From positions 38,655 to 102,654 of the forward strand of contig CAXXPU010000020.1 of the NCBI GenBank assembly GCA_963666875.2: a stretch of DNA of 64,000 nucleotides, written 5' to 3'. Origin of the DNA: G963662655 sp963666875. Lineage in GTDB: Bacteria; Cloacimonadota; Cloacimonadia; Cloacimonadales; JAIOQZ01. Positions 9,883-17,693 of this stretch are shown one piece after another; the stretch's first letter is position 1; every line of letters begins with the position of its first letter. Below the pieces are notes generated by a model, which worked only from the letters and a program-made list of their open reading frames with translations, was not told the DNA's origin and made no database searches. The translations under genes and the position numbers were made by a program.

Positions 9883-10473
9883 CTACAGAAAGAATTTCAG
9901 TGAATGGGCGACGCCGAGTGTGACCGATGTGACCACTACGCCGGCGATGAGAACTCCGATAAAGATGCAGGCGATCGATTTCCAGAACTTAAGTCCCAGT
10001 AAATATGCCGCGAACGACCCCGTCCAGGCGCCCGTAACCGGAAGCGGTATGGCGACAAACAGAATCAGTCCCAGTTCCTCGTACTTCTCGACTAACGCGC
10101 TGCGTTTGCGTGTCCGCACGAAGATCCATTCGAGAAATCGCTTCGACCATTGATATTTGAATCCGATCTTCGTAATCCAGTCCAGAAAGATCAAGAGGAA
10201 AAATATTGGAACCATGTTGCCGACCACGCTGAGCAGATAGACCTTCCACCAGGAAAGGTCGAAAAACTCGATTCCGATGGGGATCGAGCCCCGTAGCTCG
10301 AAGATGGGCAGAAACGAGATGAGAAAGATGATGGTTTCTGACGATAGACCTTTCTGCTCGAGCTTCTCCACAAAGCGGGTTTTCCAGCCGTGATCTTCCT
10401 GCTGCTGCACTTCCGTAGCGAACATGGGCGTTAAAATGCAGATCAATGCGAAAATGATTATCAGTCTTGCCAA
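9883..10473 (-). CDS. Small multi-drug export family membrane protein (PF06695-like)
   Basis: This protein has a first hydrophobic segment (LIIIFALICILTPMFA), then IIFLISFLPIFELRGSIPIGI, LLSVVGNMVPIFFLLIF and a C-terminal pair of helices with PLPVTGAWTGSFAAYLLGL. The FELRGSIPIGI and PLPVTGAWTG motifs are typical of the PF06695 family. I place the start at a TTG (10473) preceded by AGGAGAAGAAGG, overlapping pcm by 13 bases. An ATG at 10515 without a good ribosome site would add a basic 14-residue leader. Function in the family is poorly established. Confidence 0.75.
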   Translation of the reverse strand: MARLIIIFALICILTPMFATEVQQQEDHGWKTRFVEKLEQKGLSSETIIFLISFLPIFELRGSIPIGIEFFDLSWWKVYLLSVVGNMVPIFFLLIFLDWITKIGFKYQWSKRFLEWIFVRTRKRSALVEKYEELGLILFVAIPLPVTGAWTGSFAAYLLGLKFWKSIACIFIGVLIAGVVVTSVTLGVAHSLKFFL

Positions 10474-11114
10474 CCTTCTTCTCCTACCAGCGGGACAAAT
10501 GCGCATCCGCCCCATTTTTCCTGTGTATATTCGTTGTTACGATGCGTAATCAGAATCAATTCCTGTACATAGCGCGAGCCGGCCGGGATGACCAGCTTAC
10601 CTCCTTCCGCGAGTTGTTCCAGCAGCGGTTGCGGGATCTTCGGCGCTGCGGCCGCCACCACGATACGGTCGAATTCGCTCGCGGCAGGATAGGCTTTCTC
10701 CCAGCCACGTGTGCCGTCTCCAACGCGGTAGTGAATGTTCTCATAGCCCATCGCGGTCAGGGTTCGTCTGGCGCGGCGCAGGAGTGGATCGATACGCTCG
10801 ACGGTGAAGACTTCTGTCACCATTTCGGCGAGCAGCGCGGTCTGGTAACCGCTGCCGGTTCCGATCTCGAGCACGCGGTGTTCGGGCTTCAGATCGAGCA
10901 GACTAAGCATCAGCGCCACGATGTAGGGCTGGGAGATGGTCTGTCCTTCTCCGATGGAGAGCGGATGATCGGCGTAGGAATGCACCTTGAAATCGTCCGG
11001 GACGAACTCCTCCCGCTGCACCTTGAGAAAGACATCGAGGACTTTCGGATCGCTGATACCACGCGCTTCGAGGTTGTCCCGCACCATGATCCGGCGCTGG
11101 TCTTCAAACTTCAT
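10461..11114 (-). CDS. pcm: Protein-L-isoaspartate O-methyltransferase
   Basis: A 217-residue class I methyltransferase. It has GEGQTISQPYIVALML, the SAM-binding VLEIGTGSGYQTALLA and VFTVERIDPLLRRAR blocks, and the post-III motif. These are diagnostic of Pcm, which methylates L-isoaspartyl residues to start repair of aged proteins. Its ATG lies 11 bases inside the 3' end of surE, and the SurE-Pcm pairing is a widely conserved bacterial arrangement, so translational coupling is likely. Length and motifs are full-family. Confidence 0.93.
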   Translation of the reverse strand: MKFEDQRRIMVRDNLEARGISDPKVLDVFLKVQREEFVPDDFKVHSYADHPLSIGEGQTISQPYIVALMLSLLDLKPEHRVLEIGTGSGYQTALLAEMVTEVFTVERIDPLLRRARRTLTAMGYENIHYRVGDGTRGWEKAYPAASEFDRIVVAAAAPKIPQPLLEQLAEGGKLVIPAGSRYVQELILITHRNNEYTQEKWGGCAFVPLVGEEGWQD

Positions 11115-11889
11115 CCGGTTCCTCCGGCGACTCGAACAACTCCACCTTCTCGATCCATCGGATAATGGGCTTGACCGTGCTATCGCTCATGAAATCGGGA
11201 TAAAGCGGCGAGATGGAGATGTTTCCCGAATGGACGCACGCGAAATCGGTTCCTTCCTCGCGCGACCAGTGCTGGATATCGCCGCCCACCATGTAGGACT
11301 GATTGCCATCTTCATCGATACATTCCCGCACGAAGTTCCGGTAGTGACGGTGCCCGGGTCTGGTCAACTGAATACCGGAGATCCGATCACGTGCCAGATT
11401 CGGCACGTTGATGTTGAGGATATTCTCCTCGCTGACAAGATCGGCGATTCCGCTGTCGATCATCTCGGCGACATACCAGGCGGCTGTTTCGAACTGCTGA
11501 TCGCGATAGTCCTGAATGGACACGGCAATCGCCTTCCAGCCGAGGAACATCGCCTCCAGCGCCGCGGCGACCGTACCGGAATAGAGGATATCCTCGCCCA
11601 TGTTCTGCCCGGAATTGATCCCGGAGATGACCAGGTCGGGCGCGGTTTTCACCAACACTTGTTGTGCGAGATAGATGCAATCTACCGGTGTCCCGGTGAT
11701 GGCGTGCCAGTCCTTTTTACGGTGGATGATCCGGAGCGGTTTCCGAATGGTGATGGAATGGGACGACGCGCTTCGTTCGCTCTCCGGCGCTACAACGATC
11801 ACGTGATGTCCGCGCCGTACGAGTTCTTCAGCCAGGACGTTAATCCCGGTCGCGTCAATTCCGTCGTCGTTGGTCAATAGTATTCGCAA
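11104..11889 (-). CDS. surE: 5'/3'-nucleotidase SurE
   Basis: A 261-residue protein starting MRILLTNDDGIDATG, with the metal-binding Asp-Asp pair. It also has PESERSASSHSIT and SGINSGQNMGEDILYSGTVAAA, all SurE signatures. SurE is a stress-associated phosphatase that dephosphorylates nucleoside monophosphates and short polyphosphate. It is coupled to pcm by an 11-base overlap. Confidence 0.95.
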   Translation of the reverse strand: MRILLTNDDGIDATGINVLAEELVRRGHHVIVVAPESERSASSHSITIRKPLRIIHRKKDWHAITGTPVDCIYLAQQVLVKTAPDLVISGINSGQNMGEDILYSGTVAAALEAMFLGWKAIAVSIQDYRDQQFETAAWYVAEMIDSGIADLVSEENILNINVPNLARDRISGIQLTRPGHRHYRNFVRECIDEDGNQSYMVGGDIQHWSREEGTDFACVHSGNISISPLYPDFMSDSTVKPIIRWIEKVELFESPEEPDEV

Positions 11890-11912
11890 AGCTACATCCT
11901 TTCAAAATTTTG

Positions 11913-12212
11913 TTATAAAAAGAAATACGTCGTAATCAGGACGATCGCGAGAACCGCAATCACCAGACCGACAACAAGGATGACGCCAATATTCCTTTTC
12001 ACGAAACGTTTCAATGACGGTGGTCTCGATAGCTCGATTCCTGTACCGTGCAGTACGCGATAACCCTTCTGAGATGGCATGATCCATTTAATCTTGCCTC
12101 TTTTCGTCAGATATGGACGATAGCCACGGTCCATCAGATATTGCTTGTTTTCGTCGCTGATAGTTGTGACGTCATCGGGATCCAGAAATTGATCTCGATC
12201 TTGATATTTCAT
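11913..12212 (-). CDS. Small membrane-anchored protein of unknown function
   Basis: A 99-residue protein with a soluble, charged N-terminal part and a single C-terminal transmembrane segment (about residues 75-97, GVILVVGLVIAVLAIVLITT). The segment before it is basic (RFVKRN). GGAG lies upstream of the ATG at 12212, which sits inside the 3' end of the glycosyltransferase gene with a 41-base overlap. I recognise no domain. The topology suggests a tail-anchored cytoplasmic protein, and the tight packing suggests co-expression with the operon. Confidence 0.65.
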   Translation of the reverse strand: MKYQDRDQFLDPDDVTTISDENKQYLMDRGYRPYLTKRGKIKWIMPSQKGYRVLHGTGIELSRPPSLKRFVKRNIGVILVVGLVIAVLAIVLITTYFFL

Positions 12213-12894
12213 ATAGAATTACTCCCTGGAAATTCAGCATATCACGGAGATGCCGGATATGACTTATCTGCTCGTTGTAAATTGTGTCGATCCCGGTGTG
12301 CACGATTCGACCGCCGTTGCGGACGTATTCGAAAATCACCTCGGTCTCGAATTGATAGCGTTCGGTTACCAAAACGCTTCCCTTCAAGGTCTCCAGACGA
12401 TACAACCGGTATCCGCTCTGCGAATCGCAGATACGCGTTCCGGCAGAGAGGGTAACAATCAGGCTGGTGAGGGTGTTGCTGCATATACGCGCCGGAGGCA
12501 TCCCGCCACGGAAGAAATCGCGTCTGCCGATAACCATATCCGCACCCGTCGCTCGCTGCGCCGCGAGGAATTTCTCCATCTGCATCGGATGATGCTGCAT
12601 GTCGCTGTCCATTGTCAACGCGAATTCGAATCCCTTGCGCATTGCCAGATTGAATCCAGTCTTTAGCGCGCAGCCCTTTCCGCGGTTACGGGGCATCCGA
12701 TGCACCAGAACGCCATGATCCAGACAGATTTCCACCGAATCGTCCGTCGATGCGTCATCGACGCAGATCACCTGATCCGCGGGTACGAATGCGAGGACGC
12801 CCCAGAGCAATTCAGAAAGCGTATCCCCGGCGTTATAGACCGGAATGACGATCGCGGTGTTGTCCCAGTCTGCCTGCATGTATTCTTCGTTCAT
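12172..12894 (-). CDS. Family 2 glycosyltransferase (DPM1/polyprenyl-phosphate type)
   Basis: A GT-A enzyme of about 240 residues. It contains AIVIPVYNAGDTLSELL at the N-terminus, VICVDDASTDDS as nucleotide-binding block, NRGKGCALKTGFNLA and the DxD-like TMDSDMQHHP. These fit DPM1-like transferases that load a sugar onto a lipid phosphate or a glycan. There is no C-terminal membrane domain. The promoter-like TTGACA at 12928-12923 puts transcription start almost on this ATG, so the ATG at 12879 (MQADWDN) is a plausible alternative start. It is the first gene of the minus-strand operon that extends to 7131. Confidence 0.85.
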   Translation of the reverse strand: MNEEYMQADWDNTAIVIPVYNAGDTLSELLWGVLAFVPADQVICVDDASTDDSVEICLDHGVLVHRMPRNRGKGCALKTGFNLAMRKGFEFALTMDSDMQHHPMQMEKFLAAQRATGADMVIGRRDFFRGGMPPARICSNTLTSLIVTLSAGTRICDSQSGYRLYRLETLKGSVLVTERYQFETEVIFEYVRNGGRIVHTGIDTIYNEQISHIRHLRDMLNFQGVILYEISRSRSISGSR

Positions 12895-12899
12895 TCAGT

Positions 12900-12928
12900 T
12901 ATCTTGCGAAACAAAGGCGAGATGTCAA
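12900..12928 (-). promoter_or_regulatory. Probable promoter of the glycosyltransferase-surE-pcm operon
   Basis: On the minus strand TTGACA (12928-12923) is followed after 17 nt by AAGATA (12905-12900), just before the first gene of the operon. The -35 is a perfect match. The -10 is weak, as at other promoters in this window. Confidence 0.5.
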
Positions 12929-12946
12929 GCAAATCATGTTATCCGC

Positions 12947-14335
12947 TTATTTCCGCTTCGATTTCCATATTGTGCCGTCCTTGGTGTCCAGCAGCTCGAT
13001 ACCGATGTCGTTCAGGTCATTGCGGATCTTGTCTGCCATTGCGTAGTTCTTCTCCTTCTTGAAAAGCTGTCGGTACTCGATGAACATCTCGACCAGCTTC
13101 CCTGAGAGGTCGTCCTTCCTGAGCTTCTCGTCCAGATTCGAGAAGAATCCCAGCACGCTGCCGATCTCGACCAGCGCGTGCGCGTACTGGATACGTTCTT
13201 CGAGCGGTTCGTCGAGGTTCTTGATCATGCGGGTCAGTTCGAACAGAATCGCGACTGCCTTTGCAGTGTTGAAGTCGTCGTCCATGGCGGCCTTGAAATC
13301 ATCTATGAAGGATTGCGTCTTCTCACCATACTGCGGCTTCTGATCTTCGATTTTCAGGAAATCGACGAAATCGAGCGCGTCATAGAAATTCGCCACGCCG
13401 GACTTGGTCTCCTCGAGCAGCTCGGGCGAGTAGTCGATCGGGCTGCGGTAGTGCTTGGAGAGGAAGAAGAGCCGGATCACCTCGGGATCAAAGATCTTCA
13501 GCACATCGCGGGTGGTGAAGAAATTGCCCAGGCTCTTGGACATCTTTTCGCCCGACATGTTCAGGAATCCGCCGTGCATCCAGTAGTTGGACAGCGGCTT
13601 GCCGTTCTGCGCGTATGCCTGAGCTTGCTCATTCTCATGGTGCGGGAAGACCAGATCGACCGCGCCGCCGTGGATGTCGAAGGTATCGCCCAGCAGATCG
13701 CGCGACATCACCACGCACTCGGTGTGCCAGCCCGGACGTCCTTCTCCCCACGGGCTGTTCCAGGTCGGTTCGCCGGGCTTGGACTTCTTCCAAAGGGTGA
13801 AGTCGAGCGGGTTGCGCTTTTGCTTGTTCTCCTGAATGCGCGCGCCGACCATCTGCTCGTCGGGCTTCTTGCCGGAAAGGCTGCCGTAGTTGTCCAGCTT
13901 ATCCACCGCGAAATAGACGTCGCCGTCCGCCTCGTAGGCGAATCCCTTCTTCTCCAGATCGCGGATGAATCCGATCATCTTGCCGATATACTCGGTCGCC
14001 TTGGGTGCGTGATCCGTCGGACGCAAACCGAGTTTCTTCGTGTCCTCGAAGAATGCCTTCGTGTAGTGCTCCGCCACCTTCTCGAACGGGACGTTCTCCG
14101 CAATGGACTGCTGGATGATCTTGTCGTCGATGTCGGTGATGTTCTGCACGAAGGTTACGTCGTAGCCGGCGTATTCGAAATAGCGCCGCACCACGTCGAA
14201 GAACATGAACGTACGCGCGTTGCCGATGTGGAAATAATTATATACGGTCGGTCCGCAGGCGTAAAGCTTCACTTTGCCCGGTTCGACCGGTGTAAATTCT
14301 TCCTTTTGTCTCGTCTGTGTGTTGTATATCTTCAT
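12947..14335 (-). CDS. cysS: Cysteinyl-tRNA synthetase
   Basis: A 462-residue class I synthetase with the zinc-site cysteine in LYACGPTVYNYFHIGNART, the HIGH-type motif HIGN, and GWHTECVVMS, FPHHENEQAQ and GEKMSKSLGN (KMSKS). Order and length match CysS. The C-terminal DALR-type helical region ends at the stop. The ATG at 14335 has GGAGG just upstream. It charges tRNA-Cys in the cytoplasm. Confidence 0.97.
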   Translation of the reverse strand: MKIYNTQTRQKEEFTPVEPGKVKLYACGPTVYNYFHIGNARTFMFFDVVRRYFEYAGYDVTFVQNITDIDDKIIQQSIAENVPFEKVAEHYTKAFFEDTKKLGLRPTDHAPKATEYIGKMIGFIRDLEKKGFAYEADGDVYFAVDKLDNYGSLSGKKPDEQMVGARIQENKQKRNPLDFTLWKKSKPGEPTWNSPWGEGRPGWHTECVVMSRDLLGDTFDIHGGAVDLVFPHHENEQAQAYAQNGKPLSNYWMHGGFLNMSGEKMSKSLGNFFTTRDVLKIFDPEVIRLFFLSKHYRSPIDYSPELLEETKSGVANFYDALDFVDFLKIEDQKPQYGEKTQSFIDDFKAAMDDDFNTAKAVAILFELTRMIKNLDEPLEERIQYAHALVEIGSVLGFFSNLDEKLRKDDLSGKLVEMFIEYRQLFKKEKNYAMADKIRNDLNDIGIELLDTKDGTIWKSKRK

Positions 14336-14429
14336 CTATCCTCCGGAAAGGCATTTATAGAGATTTGAGATGCAGACGGCTTGAGAGATTCGAATTAGCA
14401 AGCAAGTTCACAGACGTCTGCTTACCCAG

Positions 14430-14480
14430 TAACTCCCTCGCCCATGAAATGGGAGAGGGTCGGGGTGAGGATCTCCAAAA
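14430..14480. repeat. Short palindromic repeat (CTCGCCCATGAAATGGGAG family)
   Basis: CTCCCTCGCCCATGAAATGGGAGAGGG forms a hairpin (given here as positions 14433-14459) followed by TCGGGGTGAGG. A related, shortened copy in the opposite orientation occurs at 30626-30651. The 167-bp gap between rsmD and cysS contains nothing else recognisable. Confidence 0.5.
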
Positions 14481-14502
14481 CCAACATTCAGAAGTAGGTT
14501 TT

Positions 14503-15036
14503 CTACACCTGCAAGATGGTCACGACCGTATCGCCCATCTTCTTCTCGTAGATGCGGTACTGGTGCCATGCTTCGTCAATCGGCTCGTCGAAGGCGTGTT
14601 CGACCATCACCCTGCCGCTGGTCTTGAGCAGATTTCGCTCGAAGATAGGCCGCAGGGTCTTCTCGACCAGTCCCTTTCGATAGGGCGGATCGAGCAGGAT
14701 CAGGTCAAACTGCTCCTCCGTGTCGTCCAGAAAAGCGGTCGCTTTCTTCTTCCACACCTGCGTCGTGTCGCGGCAATCGAGCTTGTCGATATTCTTCCAG
14801 ATTATCTGCACCGATTTCTGACTCGCATCGACGAAGATCGTCCTCTCTACGCCTCGACTGAGTGCTTCCAGACCCAGTGCGCCGCTTCCGGCGTACAGGT
14901 CGAGCACCACGTCGTCGTCGTAGAGGTCGAGAACGCTGAAAATCACTTCCTTCACGAAATCGGTCGTGGGTCTCACACGGTCGCCGGGTACGGAAAACAG
15001 GTGGTATCCCTTGTATTTGCCGGTAATTATCCGCAT
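14503..15036 (-). CDS. rsmD: 16S rRNA (guanine-966-N2)-methyltransferase
   Basis: A protein of about 177 residues. It has the N-terminal RIITGKYKG block, RPTTDFVKEVIFSVL, the SAM motif VLDLYAGSGALGLEALSRG and the catalytic LILLDPPYRKG. These are characteristic of RsmD, which methylates G966 of 16S rRNA. The start at 15036 is chosen because GGGGGAG lies just upstream; an in-frame GTG one codon earlier is less likely. Confidence 0.93.
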   Translation of the reverse strand: MRIITGKYKGYHLFSVPGDRVRPTTDFVKEVIFSVLDLYDDDVVLDLYAGSGALGLEALSRGVERTIFVDASQKSVQIIWKNIDKLDCRDTTQVWKKKATAFLDDTEEQFDLILLDPPYRKGLVEKTLRPIFERNLLKTSGRVMVEHAFDEPIDEAWHQYRIYEKKMGDTVVTILQV

Positions 15037-15086
15037 CACTCCCCCTTTCGCACTCCGGTATATTGTCCTGTAAAGATCGTCCCTTG

Positions 15087-15245
15087 TCAGTTTCTGTTAT
15101 ACTTTCTACTACCGAAATTGATCTCGAGCTGCTCCGGTCTCTTCTCGAAATTCGGGCAGGTCACGAGGATCACATCCGCCGATTGTTTGCACTTGTTCAT
15201 GCACTTCGCGCACAGTTTGTTGATATCTTTATTCTTTTGTTCCAT
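15087..15245 (-). CDS. Small cysteine-rich protein (52 residues), unknown function
   Basis: An ATG at 15245 opens a 52-codon frame ending in TGA at 15089-15087, reading MEQKNKDINKLCAKCMNKCK at the start. Cysteines 12, 15 and 19 plus a further CP pair near residue 30 form a CxxC-type cluster that could bind a metal. The frame overlaps the 3' end of the gene upstream by 17 bases and lies in the same minus-strand cluster, with a GGAG element about 17 nt upstream. Codon use is like its neighbours (GAC/GAG/ATC rich). I do not recognise a family. Confidence 0.6.
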   Translation of the reverse strand: MEQKNKDINKLCAKCMNKCKQSADVILVTCPNFEKRPEQLEINFGSRKYNRN

Positions 15246-15753
15246 AGAAAACTCTGATCAGCTCTCCCAATGTGACATCCCGTAGCGGCGTATCTTCGCC
15301 CAGCAGTTTGGATGCCAGCCTGGCAACCTCGCCCACTGTCATGTCGAGCCACTCGCCGGACGGCACGGCTTTCGAGACAGGCGATTCCTCTTCGTACGAA
15401 CCTTCGAGATAAGTCTTGCGCGGTTCCGGCGCCAGCTCGTCGTCCGCCTCGATGTTCAGATCTTCCTGCTCGTCTTCCTGTTGTTGCATCGACTCTTGAA
15501 GCTTCTCGTAACGATCCTGCGGCAGGATTTTCAAACGCTTCCGCTCTTCGTCGTCGAACAGCCTGGTCAATCGCGGATCGTAGTGCAGCTTGTCGTCGCC
15601 AAGGATGCGCCCCTGAACCGCCTCGAATCTCGCCCGAATCTCCGGATCGCTTCGTTCGGTGAGGAGCCGTGAATAGACCGCCAGCGCGTCGAAAAGCTGG
15701 TTCTGCGATTCAAACAACTGCGCGAGCGTCATAGTTGGCGCAAGTGATCTCAT
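15229..15753 (-). CDS. Hypothetical protein with TPR-like N-terminus and acidic middle
   Basis: A 174-residue protein. Residues 5-45 (TLAQLFESQNQLFDALAVYS) resemble a single tetratricopeptide-type helix pair. A Glu/Gln/Asp-rich linker at about 85-125 follows, then a C-terminal segment ending VTLGELIRVFYGTKE. The gene starts one base after the stop of the HhH gene and behind GGGGGAA, so it is tightly coupled. I do not recognise a family. Its modular layout suggests an adaptor-like protein. Confidence 0.6.
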   Translation of the reverse strand: MRSLAPTMTLAQLFESQNQLFDALAVYSRLLTERSDPEIRARFEAVQGRILGDDKLHYDPRLTRLFDDEERKRLKILPQDRYEKLQESMQQQEDEQEDLNIEADDELAPEPRKTYLEGSYEEESPVSKAVPSGEWLDMTVGEVARLASKLLGEDTPLRDVTLGELIRVFYGTKE

Positions 15754-15754
15754 A

Positions 15755-16324
15755 TCATTCCCCCAGGATTATCTCGGGTTTCATTTTCTCCAAAATCTTC
15801 TCGCCGATTCCGTCAACCTCGAGAAGTTCCTCGACTTGATGAAATCGGCCGTTCTTCTCTCGATATCCGACAATCCGCCACGCAAGAACCTCGCCGATCC
15901 CTTCGATCGTCATCAGATCTTCCACACCGGCTCGATTGATATCGACCAACAGTAAAGAATCCTCAACCGCCGTTTCGTTGTCAAGCGGTATCAGGTACGG
16001 CAACATCCCTTCAAACAGCTTTTTACCGATTCCGCGCACGTTCATGAGTTCCTCGCGGCGCGAAAATCCCGGATTTTCGGCGTATTGCACGATCGCGCGC
16101 GCCTTCGACTCTCCGATGCCGGGCAGCGCGATCAGGTCTTCCAGCGCCGGGTGCCGGAGATCGACCCTGAGATCGCTCTGTTCGAGTGTCACACACAGCG
16201 AATCGACTTCAGCCTGTGATCCGCCGGTGAAAAACCGGGCGCTAAATCCAAGCAGTGCCAAACCGGTAAGGAACAGTAAAATCCGCTGCTCGCCGGGCGT
16301 GAAAAGCCTGCTCAGAGGATTCAT
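15755..16324 (-). CDS. ComEA-like helix-hairpin-helix protein
   Basis: A 189-residue protein with one N-terminal membrane or signal segment (ILLFLTGLALLGFSARFF) and two tandem helix-hairpin-helix units. Unit one contains LIALPGIGESKARAIVQYA and VRGIGKKL. Unit two has VDINRAGVEDLMTIEGIGEV and VDGIGEKILEKM. The NRAG and GIG turns are typical of ComEA-type DNA-binding proteins that bind incoming double-stranded DNA in natural transformation. It starts 5 nt after the thioesterase gene. Competence is possible but no other com gene is visible here. Confidence 0.82.
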   Translation of the reverse strand: MNPLSRLFTPGEQRILLFLTGLALLGFSARFFTGGSQAEVDSLCVTLEQSDLRVDLRHPALEDLIALPGIGESKARAIVQYAENPGFSRREELMNVRGIGKKLFEGMLPYLIPLDNETAVEDSLLLVDINRAGVEDLMTIEGIGEVLAWRIVGYREKNGRFHQVEELLEVDGIGEKILEKMKPEIILGE

Positions 16325-16329
16325 CCATC

Positions 16330-16716
16330 CTACACGCGAACGAATGTCGCTTCAGCACGGGCGTGGACTTTCCCCTCCAGATCGACAAGCCGTGCGCTGC
16401 ATTTCAGGATCCTGCCCTTGTCTTCATCGACGCTTCCGCTGAGCAGATAATCCGTGTTTGATTTCACATACTTCTTGAATTCGAGATTCATTCGTCCCGT
16501 CACCGCCTCGCCGGCCTTCTTGATAACGATTTTCGCCATGGCTTCGTCCAGAAGCGTAGCGACGATCCCGCCATGGATGATTCCCGGGTATCCCTCGAAT
16601 TTCTCCGGCAGATTGATCTTCGCCATTGTTATTTCCTGAGGATAAGTGAATTTGATCTGCAATCCGTCTGGATTGTCCTTGCCGCATACGAAACACTTGT
16701 TGTACGAATTATTCAT
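16330..16716 (-). CDS. PaaI/YbgC-type hotdog thioesterase
   Basis: A 128-residue single hotdog domain. It contains CFVCGKDNPDGLQIKF, the helix YPGIIHGGIVATLLDEAMA with the HGG(I/V) motif common in the PaaI branch, and a C-terminal ARLVDLEGKVHARAEATFV strand pair. It is predicted to hydrolyse acyl-CoA thioesters in the cytoplasm. Substrate is unknown. It overlaps the SGNH gene upstream by 4 bases (ATGA type). Confidence 0.85.
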   Translation of the reverse strand: MNNSYNKCFVCGKDNPDGLQIKFTYPQEITMAKINLPEKFEGYPGIIHGGIVATLLDEAMAKIVIKKAGEAVTGRMNLEFKKYVKSNTDYLLSGSVDEDKGRILKCSARLVDLEGKVHARAEATFVRV

Positions 16717-17681
16717 ATCACCCCTCCAAATCTTGAAGTTTTTTTGTTTGATTCACGTATGAAATTCATTATCTCATGAGCGATATCCCGGGTCAACAGG
16801 TCGGCTCCGATGTTGTTCAAATGGATGAAATCGTAGTAATATTCACGTTTCCCGATATAGCGTGGGTCGTTCCAGTAGTTCAAAAAATGTACGTTCGGAT
16901 AATTTCTCTCTTGCTCGTAAATCCATTCGATGGTCGGACTGTTCAGGCAGTCTGTCTCGAAGTAGGGACAAATAACGATGAAAAGTTCGCAACCGGAATC
17001 GACATACGTTTTCACAAGCTTGTCGAATTGAGTGGCCGTATCGGGTACGATTTCATTCATGGAATATACGATTGGCGCAACGTCGCTCAATGGACTCCGA
17101 TAGGTTCCATAGATCGGCTTCTGCCCGCACGTGTCATTTCCTCTGTTCGGACCTCTGTTGATCAGGGCGTACATCAGATAGAAGATGTTCGAATTGTTTG
17201 CCCAGAGACTCGAATTGAGCAGGAATTGCTGAAAAGGACTCTCGGGGTACAGATATTTTCGAATCGATTTATCCTGTTTAGTCAGGGGTTTCAACTGTCT
17301 GATGCTATCATAGGTAAGTGGCGACTCCAGATCATGAGGCTGCATGAACTGAATCACAAAATCCGGCTTGTATCGTTCAAGCACTTTCTCTTGTACGCAT
17401 AGAAAGTATTGAATCAATTGACTGCCGCGTCCCCCATTCCAGCAGGTGAGTCCCAGCGAATCGGCCATGATGGATGGGTTGAGGGTTACTTCCGCAACCG
17501 ACGAGCCGACGCCGATCACTTCGGCTTCCGTACTGTATAGGGTGTGCAGAAGCTTATAATATCCTCCCGACGACTGGTATTTCAATGAATACTGCACGAA
17601 GAAATTGAATCCGATCTCTGTTATCGCCAACAAGATAATCACAAGTAAAACCAACATCATAGTCTTCTTTATCTCTTTCAC
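16713..17681 (-). CDS. SGNH-like accessory protein of an MBOAT O-acyltransferase (copy 1)
   Basis: A 322-residue protein with an N-terminal membrane anchor (MMLVLLVIILLAITEIGFNF) and a periplasmic domain. It has the SGNH-type first block AEVIGVGSSVAEV and a late Asp-His block DFIHLNNIGADLL. It is encoded directly after an MBOAT gene (12 nt), an arrangement known from alginate and other polysaccharide O-acetylation systems, where the MBOAT exports the acyl group and the partner transfers it. A second pair lies at 58401-60806. Catalytic activity is inferred from the motif positions only. Confidence 0.7.
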   Translation of the reverse strand: MKEIKKTMMLVLLVIILLAITEIGFNFFVQYSLKYQSSGGYYKLLHTLYSTEAEVIGVGSSVAEVTLNPSIMADSLGLTCWNGGRGSQLIQYFLCVQEKVLERYKPDFVIQFMQPHDLESPLTYDSIRQLKPLTKQDKSIRKYLYPESPFQQFLLNSSLWANNSNIFYLMYALINRGPNRGNDTCGQKPIYGTYRSPLSDVAPIVYSMNEIVPDTATQFDKLVKTYVDSGCELFIVICPYFETDCLNSPTIEWIYEQERNYPNVHFLNYWNDPRYIGKREYYYDFIHLNNIGADLLTRDIAHEIMNFIRESNKKTSRFGGVI

Positions 17682-17693
17682 TGAATGCTCTCC

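Noticed and set aside
14317..15285. 322-codon plus-strand frame opposite rsmD
   Set aside because: Antisense shadow of the clear rsmD gene, without ribosome site or known domain.
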